Assembly (NCBI GenBank): GCA_033816765.1
Contig: CM066287.1
Location: forward strand, 496,001 to 560,000
Origin: Nothopassalora personata
Taxonomy: Eukaryota > Ascomycota > Dothideomycetes > Mycosphaerellales > Mycosphaerellaceae
Direction of reading: 5' to 3'
DNA length: 64,000 nt
Position numbers and translations under genes: made by a program. Shown here piece after piece: positions 45,766 to 56,747 of this stretch. The notes beneath the pieces are model-generated. The model did no database searches and was not told the origin of the DNA. It worked only from the letters and a program-made list of their open reading frames with translations. Numbering within the stretch: position 1 is the first letter of the stretch; each line of letters opens with the position of its first letter.

Positions 45766-48700
45766 ACAAAGAAGCACTGGTAAAGGGGTGGAACGCTGCC
45801 AAGAGTTCTATGAACGGGAACCTTGTATATACCGACGTACTCCTGAACGAAAGTTACGGCACGTTTGCCCTTATCGATGAAGGATGCATGTGTTATGCTG
45901 TAATTAACGGAGACCTAGCGAAAGGACTCGGTCTCACGTATGTCAGCAACGAGAGCCGCAAGGCTACAGGGTTCACCAAAGCGATGCGAAACTCGATTGA
46001 AGGAGTAGTTGCTTTCCACATGGAAATCGCCGGCATCCACGAGGTCGTGTACGCATACGTCGTGCCCGACTTGGACTTCCCGATGATTCTGGGGAACCCT
46101 TGGAAAGCGCACAATCAAATCCGAACTGCGCCAGAAAAGCACCGGTACTACCACGGTTTGGCAAAGAAATGGGTGCCCGAAGGACGCAACCATAAAGAAC
46201 GCGAGGCGGGCGAACGTTTTGCTACGATCGCCGCGGCAACCGTGGAGGACATCAAGAAAGCCCTGAGCAAGAAGGAACCGCCCACGAGGGAGGAGCTCAA
46301 AATGAAGCTGCCTCCGGAACTTTGGGACATGATCCCACTCTTTTCCACGCGGGAAGCCGACAAGCTCGCGCCCCATCGTGGGGAACTTGACCACAGGATC
46401 GAGATCCGGACGAAACCAGACGGATCGCAGGAGCCACTGCCCTGGGGACCGTTGTATAGCATGTCGAAAGACGAGCTGCTGGTGCTACGCAAGTCGCTAA
46501 CCGAGCTGCATCGCAAGGGATACATCCGTCCCTCCACCTCAGAAGCGGCGGCCCCCGTCCTGTTTGTGAAGAAGCCCGGAGGAGGACTACGCTTTTGCTG
46601 CGATTATAGGGCGCTGAACGCGATTACGAAGCAAGATCGCTACCCGCTGCCTTTGATCCCGGAGACCATCCGAAATCTAACGGGAGCCAGATGGATGACG
46701 AAGGTGGACGTAGTTGCCGCGTTCCACCATCTCCGGATGGCAAGAGGCGAGGAGTACAAGACCGCGTTTAGAACGAGATTTGGCCTGTGGGAGTGGTTGG
46801 TGTGTCCGTTTGGTTTGTCCGGGGCGCCGGCAACTTTCCAACGGTATATTAACAGTTTGCTGCGGGAACACCTGGACGACTTCGCCTCTGCATACGCTGA
46901 TGACGTAGTGATCTACTCGGATGGGTCGAAGGAGGACCACTTCAAGAAGGTTCGCATCGTTCTCCATAAGCTTTGGGACGGAGGCCTGTTCTTAGATCCA
47001 GGTAAATGCGAGTTCGCACAGAAGAAGATCAAGTACCTAGGGTTCATCGTCCACGCCGACGGAAAGGGGGTGGGACCAGACCCGGAAAAGGTGGATGCCG
47101 TACGGGACTGGAAGACGCCCGTCACTCAGAAAGAAGTGCGTCGTTTCCTCGGGTTCGCGAATTACTACAGGATGTTCATCCCCAACTACTCGAAGTTGGC
47201 CGAACCCTTGACGTCGCTGACGGAAAAGAAAACGCCGTTCTCCTGGGGGAAACGTCAGGAGGACGCCTTTCAGGCCCTGAAGAAGAAGTACTGTGAAGCT
47301 CCTGTGCTGGCCCATTGGAACCCGGAGCTTCCCACCTTTTTGGAGACGGACTGCAGTGGATTTGCCCTGGGTGGCGCTCTCCTGCAAGAAAAGGACGGGG
47401 TAGTGAAGCCGGTAGGGTTCTACTCAAAGAAACTGAATAAGGCTGAGATTAACTACGACATCCATGACAAAGAGATGCTCGCAGTAGTCTCCTGCCTCAA
47501 AGAGTGGGCCCCCGAGCTGAAAACGTGTGGTCCCTTTACAATTTGGACGGACCACAAGAACCTTGAGTACTTTATGACAAAGAGGCAGTTGTCTGAGAGG
47601 CAGATCAGGTGGGTGGAGCACATCGCGTTGTTTCAGTTTACCCTGGTATACAGGCCGGGCGCCGAGGCAATTGTGCCGGATGCATTGTCACGGAGGGAGC
47701 AGGATACGCTCGGCCAGGACGACAAATTGTCGCGTTTTCGCAGGTTTTTGCGGCCGGATGCCATACGCAATTGGCCGGCTCCAGGGGGGGGAGGCGAGGT
47801 GGTAGCAGATGCACCTTCATCCGCTACGATGGTTTCATCGGTCCAGATTATGGCCACCCAATTCGGAGTCGACTCCACCGAGAAAACGTCGGACTCACCG
47901 GGCGCATCATCGGGCCCCTTCACAGATCCAGAATTGAACGAGATCTGGAGGAAGACCGCCGATGAAGACAGCACGTTTCAGGCAGTACTCCACGCAGTAA
48001 GAACCGGGGCGCGTTCACTCCCGAGCGAAGTGAAGCTCAAGGTACAAGCCGGTGACTGCAGCATCGACGACAACGGACACCTGCGGCACCGCGGAAGAAT
48101 CTGGGTGCCGGGAGCCCCAGCAACGACGGAAGCCGACTACAAAGAGGCGGGCGCGGAGATATTGCAGAACGATGTCCTGCGGACGAAGCTCATCCAGTCC
48201 GTTCATGATTCACCGGTCTACGGCCATCCAGGCAGGGACTCCACAGCGTCTATCTTGAGACGTAACTTTTACTGGCCTCTACAGTCAAGGCACGTGAGAC
48301 AGTTCTTGAGGAACTGCGATCACTGTGGGAGAAATAAGGTATGGAGGGAGCAAAAGCATGGACTCCTTCAGCCTTTACCGGTACCCGATCGTTTCTTCCA
48401 GGAGATCTCTATGGATTTCATGACGGACATGCCGGAGTCGCAGGGAAACACTTGCTTGTGGGTAATCAAGGACAGACTGAGCAAGACCGTCGTCTTGGAA
48501 GCGATGTCCACCATGAAAGCGGAGGACTGCGCCGAGAGATTCCTGGACTGCTGGGTGAGATACTACGGGATTCCTAAGGCCATCACGAGCGATAGAGGCA
48601 CGAACTGGACAAGCACATTCTGGAAGACATTCTGTCGTTTAACCGGCGTGAAGCAGAGACTTAGCTCCGCCTACCACCCACAAACGGACGGAGGGCCCGA

Positions 48701-49532
48701 GAGGTTGAACCAAGAAGTGCAGGCGTACCTTCGGAATTATGTCAACCACGAGCAGTCCGATTGGAAAAAGTGGCTCTCCACCGCTCAGCTGGCGCTGAAC
48801 GGACGGTACCAAGCGGGCCTAGGCATGAGCCCCTTCTTTGCCGTCCACGGTTACGAAGCGCCATTCCCCGTCCAGTTGCAGCCGGACTCAACGACTTCGT
48901 CGCTGGATGCCGCCAAACGGGCAACGCTCTTTGTGGAAAGGATGCAGCAGATCACGGACCTGTGCCAAGCGAGCATGGCGGACTCCGCCCAGGAGCAAGA
49001 GGAGAGCGCCAACAAAGATCGGAAGCCAGCGCCGATTTATCGGGTCGGTGACAAGGTGTGGCTGGATCTAAGGAACTACACTACGACCCGGCCGAAGAAG
49101 AGTATCGACCATAAGCACGCAAAGTACACGGTGGCGGAGGTCATCTCACCGCTGTCCATCCGATTGTCAGGGATCCCCGATGGAATCCACCCGGTCTTTC
49201 ACCCAGACTTGTTGCGACCTGCAAGCCAAGACCCGTTGCCTGGACAGGAGATCGACGACAAACAGCCGGACCCCATCCTCATTGAATCTCATGAGGAATG
49301 GCATGTAGAGGAGATTCTCTGCGCCAGAACCAAGGCGAAAGGGAGGGGCAAAGCACGCGAAGTCCTAGTGAAATGGACTGGATACCACAAGCCTACGTGG
49401 GAACCATTGGAGTATCTAGCGGACACAGCTGCAGCAGACGACTTTGAGAAAAAGCACGGCAACCCGATGACGCACGATGGACCAAGGCAAGCATGGGAAG
49501 TCAAGAAGAAGGGCAGGGCGACAGGTAAGTGA
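45732..49532 (+). CDS. Pol polyprotein of element C (PR-RT-RH-IN-chromodomain)
   Basis: Pol is made as a Gag-Pol fusion by -1 frameshifting; the first ATG in frame is 45810, giving 1,240 residues from there. The protease core is GTFALIDEG near residues 17-25, with Asp23 followed by Glu-Gly instead of Ser/Thr-Gly. RT has [20 protein letters not shown] and the active-site YADD near residue 361. RNase H has FLETDCSGFALGGAL, DKEMLAVV and WTDHKN. Integrase has a HHCC zinc domain (HPGRDSTASILRRNFYWP ... CDHC) near 805-840, then SMDFMTD, ITSDRGTNW and a Glu in GGPERLNQEV as the D,D,E triad. A chromodomain (EEWHVEEIL ... VLVKWTGYHKPTWEPLEYL) near 1,160-1,215 probably directs insertion to H3K9-methylated chromatin, consistent with its nest site. 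The frame is intact. Confidence 0.95.
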   Translation, partial: RLAPGRKPAPGDKEALVKGWNAAKSSMNGNLVYTDVLLNESYGTFALIDEGCMCYAVINGDLAKGLGLTYVSNESRKATGFTKAMRNSIEGVVAFHMEIAGIHEVVYAYVVPDLDFPMILGNPWKAHNQIRTAPEKHRYYHGLAKKWVPEGRNHKEREAGERFATIAAATVEDIKKALSKKEPPTREELKMKLPPELWDMIPLFSTREADKLAPHRGELDHRIEIRTKPDGSQEPLPWGPLYSMSKDELLVLRKSLTELHRKGYIRPSTSEAAAPVLFVKKPGGGLRFCCDYRALNAITKQDRYPLPLIPETIRNLTGARWMTKVDVVAAFHHLRMARGEEYKTAFRTRFGLWEWLVCPFGLSGAPATFQRYINSLLREHLDDFASAYADDVVIYSDGSKEDHFKKVRIVLHKLWDGGLFLDPGKCEFAQKKIKYLGFIVHADGKGVGPDPEKVDAVRDWKTPVTQKEVRRFLGFANYYRMFIPNYSKLAEPLTSLTEKKTPFSWGKRQEDAFQALKKKYCEAPVLAHWNPELPTFLETDCSGFALGGALLQEKDGVVKPVGFYSKKLNKAEINYDIHDKEMLAVVSCLKEWAPELKTCGPFTIWTDHKNLEYFMTKRQLSERQIRWVEHIALFQFTLVYRPGAEAIVPDALSRREQDTLGQDDKLSRFRRFLRPDAIRNWPAPGGGGEVVADAPSSATMVSSVQIMATQFGVDSTEKTSDSPGASSGPFTDPELNEIWRKTADEDSTFQAVLHAVRTGARSLPSEVKLKVQAGDCSIDDNGHLRHRGRIWVPGAPATTEADYKEAGAEILQNDVLRTKLIQSVHDSPVYGHPGRDSTASILRRNFYWPLQSRHVRQFLRNCDHCGRNKVWREQKHGLLQPLPVPDRFFQEISMDFMTDMPESQGNTCLWVIKDRLSKTVVLEAMSTMKAEDCAERFLDCWVRYYGIPKAITSDRGTNWTSTFWKTFCRLTGVKQRLSSAYHPQTDGGPERLNQEVQAYLRNYVNHEQSDWKKWLSTAQLALNGRYQAGLGMSPFFAVHGYEAPFPVQLQPDSTTSSLDAAKRATLFVERMQQITDLCQASMADSAQEQEESANKDRKPAPIYRVGDKVWLDLRNYTTTRPKKSIDHKHAKYTVAEVISPLSIRLSGIPDGIHPVFHPDLLRPASQDPLPGQEIDDKQPDPILIESHEEWHVEEILCARTKAKGRGKAREVLVKWTGYHKPTWEPLEYLADTAAADDFEKKHGNPMTHDGPRQAWEVKKKGRATGK

Positions 49533-49755
49533 CGGATTGCGGGTCAGTTGACATGAGCACAGGCGTTTGGGAGCAGGAGTCAGATTGAGAGCACGTGAGA
49601 AAAGGAAAAAGTTTTAAAGAATTTCATTCATTCATGCCGCCAAAAGGCAGCGGGGCCCGACCAAAAAGAAGCGGAGGCCGGCCCACCCCATACGGGGATG
49701 GCAAAAGCATTGTGATGGCCCGACCGCGGCCCGCGCGAAAACCACCGGAGACCAC

Positions 49756-50379
49756 TCAAGACATGTCGCGGCGGGTGCCAAGGCGGAGGGCAGGAGGGAC
49801 GGGGCCGCTGGAAAATGATCGGTCAGCGACGTCTTTCAATCGGAGTGCAACCCTTACGAGCCAGCTTGCGCGTTGATGGCTCCCTCCATGGAGCCAGTGA
49901 CCTCAGCAGCCACAGGACTGAGAGACGGTTAGCGATGGTTTTCAATCGGAGACCGGTGGAAATTACCCGGACAGCAGACCATCGGACTCGAGCTTGGAGA
50001 GCGGGCGCCAAGCCTTGATGACCTTCTTGAGATTGTCGAGTTTGGTGCTTTTCAGGCGTTAGCCGACGGAAAACGATCGCAGGCCGGAGACTTACGCCTT
50101 GGAAGCGTTGCCGGCACGGGTCCAGGCCGCGTACGCCTTGTGGCAGAGTGCTGAGTGTGGGGGGTTAGCGGAGTCCGGTCGAAAGGGGTCGGAGAGCGAC
50201 TCACAGCGGGCGGCAGCGCTTCTGAAGGCGGCGGCACTCGTCGCAGCTGCGGACTTGATTGGCGGCCTGCGGATGTTTGTGAGCGGAGTCCGGCTGGAAA
50301 ACGTCGGACTCAGGCGTCTTACGGCAGGGCCCACGCAATCGCGGCCAGAGTTGGCGCACTCCAGGCAGTGGTAGAGCAT
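49756..50379 (-). CDS. Antisense spliced gene in element C: Zn2Cys6-like cysteine cluster protein
   Basis: On the strand opposite to pol, exons 50387-50323, 50266-50205, 50150-50096, 50047-49967, 49917-49858 and 49807-49756 (TGA at 49756-49758) alternate with GT-AG introns of 56, 54, 48, 49 and 50 nt. Another intron, 50439-50388, lies in the leader. From ATG 50379 the first exons give CLECANSGRDC, an 11-residue spacer and CDECRRLQKRC, i.e. CX2CX6C-X11-CX2CX6C, the fungal binuclear zinc-cluster spacing with the basic half second. Later exons read CHKAYAAWTRAGNASKA, TKLDNLKKVIKAWRPLSKLE and a Gly/Ala-rich tail ending RRDMS. The phase at the exon 3/exon 4 joint is off by one base in my reading, so this copy may carry an indel or a misjudged splice site. 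A DNA- or RNA-binding accessory factor is inferred. Confidence 0.6.
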
Positions 50380-50649
50380 GTTTTCTGCTGGAAACCAGTT
50401 AAAAAGCATCGGAGGCCGGCTCAAAAGAATCGGACTTACTTGATGGTATTGATTGAAGATGTGGTGTTTGGAGGCTGTTGTGTTGGTGGTGCTGGAATCC
50501 GGTTAGTTTCTGTCGGAGCGCGGCGAGAAGGAATCGGATCGAGGGCGAAGGGGATCGTAGAGAGGGGCGGAGGTGATAGGGCTAGTGGAGGAAGAGGAGG
50601 GAGGGTGCTGTCAAGGGGTGTGTTCACATACATTCGCTTAATGGTTGCC

Positions 50650-50681
50650 GAGCAAAAAAAAAAAAAAAGAAAAAAAAGAGG
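50650..50681 (+). repeat. A-rich run in the 3' region of element C
   Basis: Nearly uninterrupted A with a few G, upstream of the leader of the antisense gene (T-rich on that strand, as in many fungal promoters). Confidence 0.6.
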
Positions 50682-50872
50682 AAGCTATCCGGTAGATATA
50701 TTCTGGAGTCCTATTGTTCACATGTGACAATAGCCATTGTCACATGGGTAACAACACGAAACCTCACACTCACCTAGGCAACAATACCACAACACAGCGA
50801 CGGCGGGACCCGACAATGAAGGCACGGCCTTCGACGGCGACAACAAGCAGGCGGAGGAGACGCTGCAGGCGG

Positions 50873-50890
50873 CGGAGGGGAGAGGGGGGG
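50873..50890 (+). other. Polypurine tract of element C
   Basis: A run of G with few A ends 3 nt before the 3' LTR at 50894, the expected position of the primer for plus-strand DNA synthesis. Confidence 0.75.
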
Positions 50891-50893
50891 TAA

Positions 50894-51051
50894 TGTAAGG
50901 GGCGAGCCCTTGCATCTTGGCACGGGCTGAGCCCGTGCGGACCTGACTCCGTTTTCTTTGTTCCGGGCTTCGCTCGGTTTTCTCCTTCTTCTGTATCGAA
51001 CTTATTGCATACCACACAGAACCTCAGTGTACACGTCGTTCACCCGTGACA
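50894..51051 (+). repeat. Family C 3' LTR
   Basis: 158 bp, reading the same as the 5' LTR at every position compared by eye; followed by the target duplication GTGGA (51052-51056). Confidence 0.95.
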
Positions 51052-52476
51052 GTGGACAAGCTAAAGGCAGAACTTGCGAAGCACACCGACAAAGTCATTA
51101 TCGACCCGGATGAGCTGGACAAGGTTAAAGCCGAGTTAGCCACGACCATAGAAGCGAGGAAGCTGTATCGCACCCAGTGTAAGGCAGCTAAGGCTAAGCT
51201 TGTTAATGCTAAGAAGCGCATCGAGGAGCTTAAGAAGAAGGAAAAGGAGAGACGTGAGAAGCGTAGGCGATCCAAGCAACGCAAGGACTCACGTAAGGAG
51301 TCACCACCTCCACGCACCGAATCCGAGGAGTCGCTGGAGCGTCGTCGTAATGGTAACAAGCTAAAGCCGACTAGAGAAGACGACAACCCATCATTAGACT
51401 CCTCCGACTCCGAATCCTCCGACAGCGATAACGAGCGTGGTTACCGTCGTGGCAGCAAGCGTAAGAATTCTAAGTCTAAGAAGAAGGGCTCGAAGAGCAA
51501 GGAGCCGCAGTCCCGCTACACCACATACGACTCCACGATGACCACTGGCATTAAGTCGTTAAGTGAGCCGAAGGCACCGAAGGAGTTCGACCCACTGGAT
51601 GAGAAGGGCATTAAGTTCGAAGAGTGGCAGCGTGCCGCCGAAGCCAGGCTGGCAGCGTCTAAGTACCGCACTGTAACGGCTTTACTGTAGAATGTCTAAA
51701 GCTGGCTTAAGAACTTAGCCTGGAAGTATGTCGACTCTAAGATTCCTAGTCTCACTAAGGTTACAAGCGGCACGACACCAGCTTACGCCTCGGTTAATGA
51801 CATAATGGACGATCTAGCAGCCCGCTACGGCACTCGTAATGCGCACGCCACTGCTATAACAAAGCTTACTACACTGGACTAGGGCGAGAAGCAGAAGTTC
51901 AGCGAGTTCTACCCTATCTTCCGCGAGAACGTAGACATTGTTAACCTGGACGCCGGTACTACCGACAAGAAGCTTAAGAAGGACTTCCTGCTACGTAAGC
52001 TGAACGCGAGATACGACAACCGCATTATGAGTGAGAACACGGCTAACATGACCCTTAATTAGGTCGTGTCTATGCTGTACACTTATAAGGACAAGTTCGA
52101 GCAGTACGACCTTAAGCACAAGAAGCAGTCCGCTAACAAGCCTAAGAACACTAAGGGCAACGACGACAAGAAGGACGGTGCCACAGGTGGAGGTAGAGGT
52201 GGAAGCACTAACGCTCCTTCTAACCCTAACTCTAAGACTAAGTAGGCCGACCGTCCGCAGAAGTACCAGCACCTACAGCCACTGGATGCTACTAAGGCGC
52301 AAGAGTGCATTAATTAGAACAAATGCATAAAGTGCGAGGAAGTGGGTAACCGCCGTGTCGACTACGACCAGTGCCCACTAAAGGACGTTAGCCGGCGTCC
52401 ATACGCGCCAGGCTACAACCCAAGCACCAACCGACGCAACGGCAATAACACCGGCGGCGGTTCGGGAAACGCATAG
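51052..52476 (+). pseudogene. Family B gag, C-terminal part
   Basis: Continuation of the B gag after element C. It holds a Lys/Glu-rich coiled coil (KAELAKHTDKVIIDPDELDK), an Arg/Ser-rich region, a capsid-like domain beginning near 51,580 (PKEFDPLDEKGIKFEEWQRA) and a terminal cysteine motif near 52,330 that reads CIKCEEVGN...C, with Asn where the zinc-knuckle His would be. Stops (TAG at 51688 and others) all replace Gln codons, the mark of light RIP. The frame is not shifted anywhere. The end holds a GGGAAAC slippery heptamer. Confidence 0.82.
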
Positions 52477-52506
52477 TCCACTCTGTGAGCGCAACATACA
52501 GTGGAC
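52464..52506 (+). promoter_or_regulatory. Programmed -1 frameshift signal of element B
   Basis: The heptamer G GGA AAC (52464-52470) is in the gag frame. A 5-nt spacer is followed by a perfect 7-bp stem, GTCCACT (52476-52482) with AGTGGAC (52500-52506). The -1 frame then runs through pol to 56747 with only RIP-type stops. Confidence 0.75.
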
Positions 52507-55500
52507 GAGACGAGTCAGTACGAGAGTTACGAGATTACGAACATAAGAAGGAGCCTCTAGATAGAGGCAAGAATTTAAGCATATCGGCACACTCCCTGCT
52601 CGCAGCCAACCATTCTGTAGATGAACACAACCTAGTAATAGCTTCTCATCTAGTTATGCCATGCATAGTGAATAAAAAGATCCCTGCTCAGTCCTTCCAT
52701 AATAATGGTGCCAACTCTACGTACTTTAACATCGACTTTACGCATAAGAACGACCTTTATTTAGTCGAGCTGCCCAACCCAATGGGACTAATGTTAGTAG
52801 ATGGCTAACCTGCTAGTAAACTGATTACTCACAAAACAACGGCACAGATTCAAATCGGCAATTACGTTAAGACGCGAGTTAGTTACTACACATCGCTAGA
52901 ATATAATGTTATCCTCGGCCGTCCATGGCACGACGAGCATTAGCCTGTGTTCTACTATGCGTTAGGAACTATAACCCTGTTTTCACAATACTGTCGAGAG
53001 AACTGCATACATGGCGACGAGCCTGTGTACGTGTAGTCTATTAACGATAAGGGCGTTACGCCAGTGGGCATCCTCTAGATAGAGATACCCGTGCCAGAGT
53101 CGTTACTAGCTTCGACAGGATACGTTAAGCCCTATGTCGAAGATGAAGAGCTAGCAGTAGTGCAAGAGACGCACTCCACGAAAGCCGCTATAAGACATGC
53201 GCCACCGGTAGAGATGGAAGACGAGTCGGAGCCATTACACAACGTCCGACAACCATTGCTAGCTAATAGCCCGGAGACCTTAAAACGACCAGCACGCCGC
53301 ACTAACAAGAAGGCGTTAGTGTAGCCGGAGCCGGAGATCGACATCTAACCTATTACTACCGAGGCATTAAGGCGCATAAGTAGGCGTAAGGGTTTTAAGG
53401 GATGTGAGATCCACATAATGTGGATGTTTAATCCGAAGGAGGACTTGGACAGATAGGTGGCTCGCGATCCCCTGTCCGCCTGCGCACTAAATGCATCCGC
53501 CATCTCGGCCGACGACTACTAACGCTTTATGAACCTAAAGGACAAGGACCAGGACCCCATACCTTTGTTGCCACTAGAGTTCCGAGAGATAGCCAGGCTA
53601 TTCAGTCGTAAGGAAGCAGACAAAGTGCCACTACGGCGACCGGGCGTAGATCATAAGATTAAACTTAAGGCTAGCTAGACTCCACCGTTTCGACGACTAT
53701 ACTCCTTCTCTACACGAGAGAACGAGGTGATTAAGAAGTGGCTCGATGATTAGCTCGAGAAAGGCGCAATACAGCGCAGCGTGTTACTAGCAGCAGCACC
53801 TGTCCTAATAGTTAAGAAACTAGGAGGTGGGCTGCGGGTCTGTGTCGACTACCGAGCATTAAACGCGATTACAACGAAAAGCCGGTATCCTATCCCCCTC
53901 TTCTAAGAAACACTGGATCGCATTGTAGGAGCGCAATGGTTCACTAAGCTAGATGTTATCGCCGCATTTAACCGCATCCGCATCGCAGCGGGTGATGAAT
54001 GGAAGACAGCCTTTACAACGAGGTACGGGCAGTTCGAATGTGTTGTTATGCCTTTCGGCCTGTGTAACGCCCTAGGCACATTTCAGTCGTTCATTAACGA
54101 CACGCTTCGTGAGTTCCTAGATGACTTCGTATTATGCTACCTAGACGATGCGCTCGTTTTTAGCAAGACTCGTGAGGAACACGTGGAGCATGTTATAAAA
54201 GTTCTTAAACGACTAGACAAATCAGGCTTACAGCTTAACATCGATAAGTGTGAGTTCTTTAGACACGAGACGACATACCTTAGTGTTATTATTACAAATG
54301 AGGGCATTAAGATAGATCCTAAGAAAATCGAATGCGTTAAGAACTAGCCCACACCCGCTAATGTTACCGACATTCTATCGTTTACAGGGTTCGCCAATTT
54401 CTATCGCAGATTCATAAAGAACTTTAGTAAGATCTGCTTACCGATAACTAAGTTAACCCGTAAGAACGTACCATGGGAATGGTTAGAAGCTTACTAGAAG
54501 TCGTTCGATGCCCTAAAGCAGGCATTCATCGACGCGCCCACGCTAAAGCACTTCTATCTAGGAAGAGAGACGATCCTTAAAACGGATGCATTAGACTACG
54601 TAACAGCAGCAGTCCTGTCGTAGCGTAATGAGAACGGCGTACTGCATCCTATTGCATATATGTCTAAGAAAATAGACCCACAACAATGCAACTATAACAT
54701 CTACGACAAAGAGTTACTAGCCATTGTGCAAGCCTTTAAGGAATGGCGCCCAGAGCTTACCGTTAATGAGTTCGGCACGGACGATTACGAGAACCTACCT
54801 AACCTAGAGTTAGCAGAAGACAAGCCGACGCTCGTGTACTCTAACTACAAGAACCTAGAGTAGTTTATGAGCACGAAGCAGTTAAATCGCCGCTAAGCAA
54901 GGTGGGCCGAGTTCCTCTCTCAGTTCTTCTTTAAGATCGTGTATCGACTAGGGGTGTAAGGCACTAAGCCTAATAGCCTTACTAGGAGATCTTAGGACTT
55001 GCTAATCTACGGTGATCTAAGCGACCCGCGCAATTAGTAGTAGCACCAGGTGCTACTAGGACTAGACCGCATTCTTAACCTGTCGTCGTCGCGAGTTCTA
55101 AACATTAGTGCGAACGACGTGGTTACTCCGTTAACGACTACGATCCGAGAGCTGTACGCACAGCTAGAGACCGAGGAAGCAGTACGGCAGCTAGAGAACG
55201 ACTTACCCTATTCTTTGCTACGTAAGCACCGTCTGGATAACCGACACGCCGTGCCAGTAGGAGGCATAATCTACATAAAGAACGTGTACGGTGGGTACAG
55301 TCTCTTTATGCCTCCTAAGTTAGAAGAAGCACTCGACGACGGTAAAGTGCCAGTACGCACCCGCATTACCTAAGCCTTCCACGATTACGCAGTTACAGGT
55401 CACATAGGTGACGAGAAGACGTACGAGCTGGTAGCCCGTAACTACGTCTAGCCTAGCATGGCACGTTTCGTTAAGTCCTATGTGCGAGCCTGCCGCATCT

Positions 55501-56747
55501 GTCGTACGAACAAGAGTACGAACATCTAATACCCAGGGCTGTTAAAACCCTTGCCAGTTCCCTTTGTAGCATGGGAGGATGTTGCGATGGATTTCGTAAC
55601 TCATCTACCACTAGGCAAGAGTGCGCTGGATGGGCAAACGTACGAAGATGCCCTAACCGTTACATGCCGACTTACTAAGGAGAAACACATAATCCCAGTT
55701 TAATCGATGACTGTAGAGCACACAGCCCTCGTGTACCTACGATATGTGTTTAGCAGGCATGGACTCCCGAAGAGCATTGTCTCTAACCGTAGCACACAAT
55801 AGGTGTCCGCATTCTGGAGACGTCTCTACGCCCTGTTAGGAATTAAGCAGAAGCTTTCGTTAGCATATTACCCTAAGACTAATGGACAGTCCGAGAACAC
55901 GAACAAGGCTATGGAGTAGTATTAGCGCATGTTTGTTAACTACGCTTAGGATGACTGGCTAGACTGGACTCCCCTCGCTAAGTTTAAAGCTAACAATGCC
56001 GTGTTAGCTACAACAGGTGTATCGCCGTTCTATGCTAATACTGGCCGCAACCTAAGGTTCTCTAAACTCGAGCTAGATCTTCGAATGCGACTTATACCCT
56101 ACAAGCAACGCTTAGATGCTAAAGCAGCGGATCGCTTTACAACAAAGATGCACGACATGCAGCAATATCTTCGCTAACAGATGGCTCTCGCCTAAGCCGT
56201 AAAAGCCGAGTATGCTAATTAGAACCGCACACCAGCGCCGCTCTATAAGGAAGGCGATGAGGTGTGGATTAGCACCGAGAACTGGACTATGGAGAGACCT
56301 TTACGAAAGATGGATGTTAGGTGGTCGGGCCCGCACGTAATTACGGAGGTGCTTCCGGGTAATGCTTATAAAGTGGATCTCCTACCCACCATAAATATCG
56401 ACAACCACTTTTATTCGCACCTTCTTTTACTAGTACACCCGCCAGTCCAGGGACAAGTACAACCAGCTCCTCCGCCGATTCGCATTGTCGACGATGAACA
56501 GCACGAGACCGACCCCGCCGAACCCGACCACTAGGAAGTTAAGCAAATCCTAGATTATAAGAAGAGATGGCCGTGCGGACGCGCACCAGTAGGAGGGAAG
56601 CAGCCGTATTAGGAATACTTAGTGAAGTACGTTAGATACAATCGGCCATCCTATAAAGCTGCGGATTAGGTTATTAAGGGTGCCGCCGCCTCTATAGCCG
56701 ACTTTTACTACAACCACCCGCGAGCGACGAAACCACCTAGTTTTTAA
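52471..56747 (+). pseudogene. Family B pol, lightly RIPed (PR-RT-RH-IN-chromodomain)
   Basis: One frame is kept over 4.3 kb, interrupted only by TAG/TAA in place of Gln. The protease region is at about 52,560-53,000. RT is at about 53,760-54,350, with [27 protein letters not shown] and [15 protein letters not shown]. RNase H is at about 54,560-54,900. Integrase is at about 55,370-56,160, with MDFVTHLP, an Asp to Asn change in SIVSNRSTQ (expected SDR), and NGQSENTNKAME. The C-terminal chromodomain-like segment is EVKQILDYKKRWPCGRAP ... YLVKYVRYNRPSY near 56,535-56,700. The protein can no longer be made in full, but the decay is slight compared with B-prime. Confidence 0.88.

Larger units (their letters stand above)
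44317..51051 (+). mobile_element. Intact Ty3/gypsy chromovirus, family C, nested in element B
   Basis: This 6,735-bp element has 158-bp LTRs (44317-44474 and 50894-51051) that read identically, and perfect target duplications GTGGA. Gag (44533-45738) and pol (to 49532) are open throughout. It shows no CpA depletion, so it arrived after B was RIPed or when RIP was inactive. It carries a -1 slippery heptamer with a hairpin, a self-complementary primer site, a G-rich polypurine tract (50873-50890), a C-terminal chromodomain and a spliced antisense gene between pol and the 3' LTR. It has every feature of a currently mobile element. Confidence 0.95.

Noticed and set aside
51991..52310. Antisense frames within B gag (93 and 75 codons)
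   Set aside because: They are shadows of the gag frame with no splice sites or motifs of the kind seen in element C.
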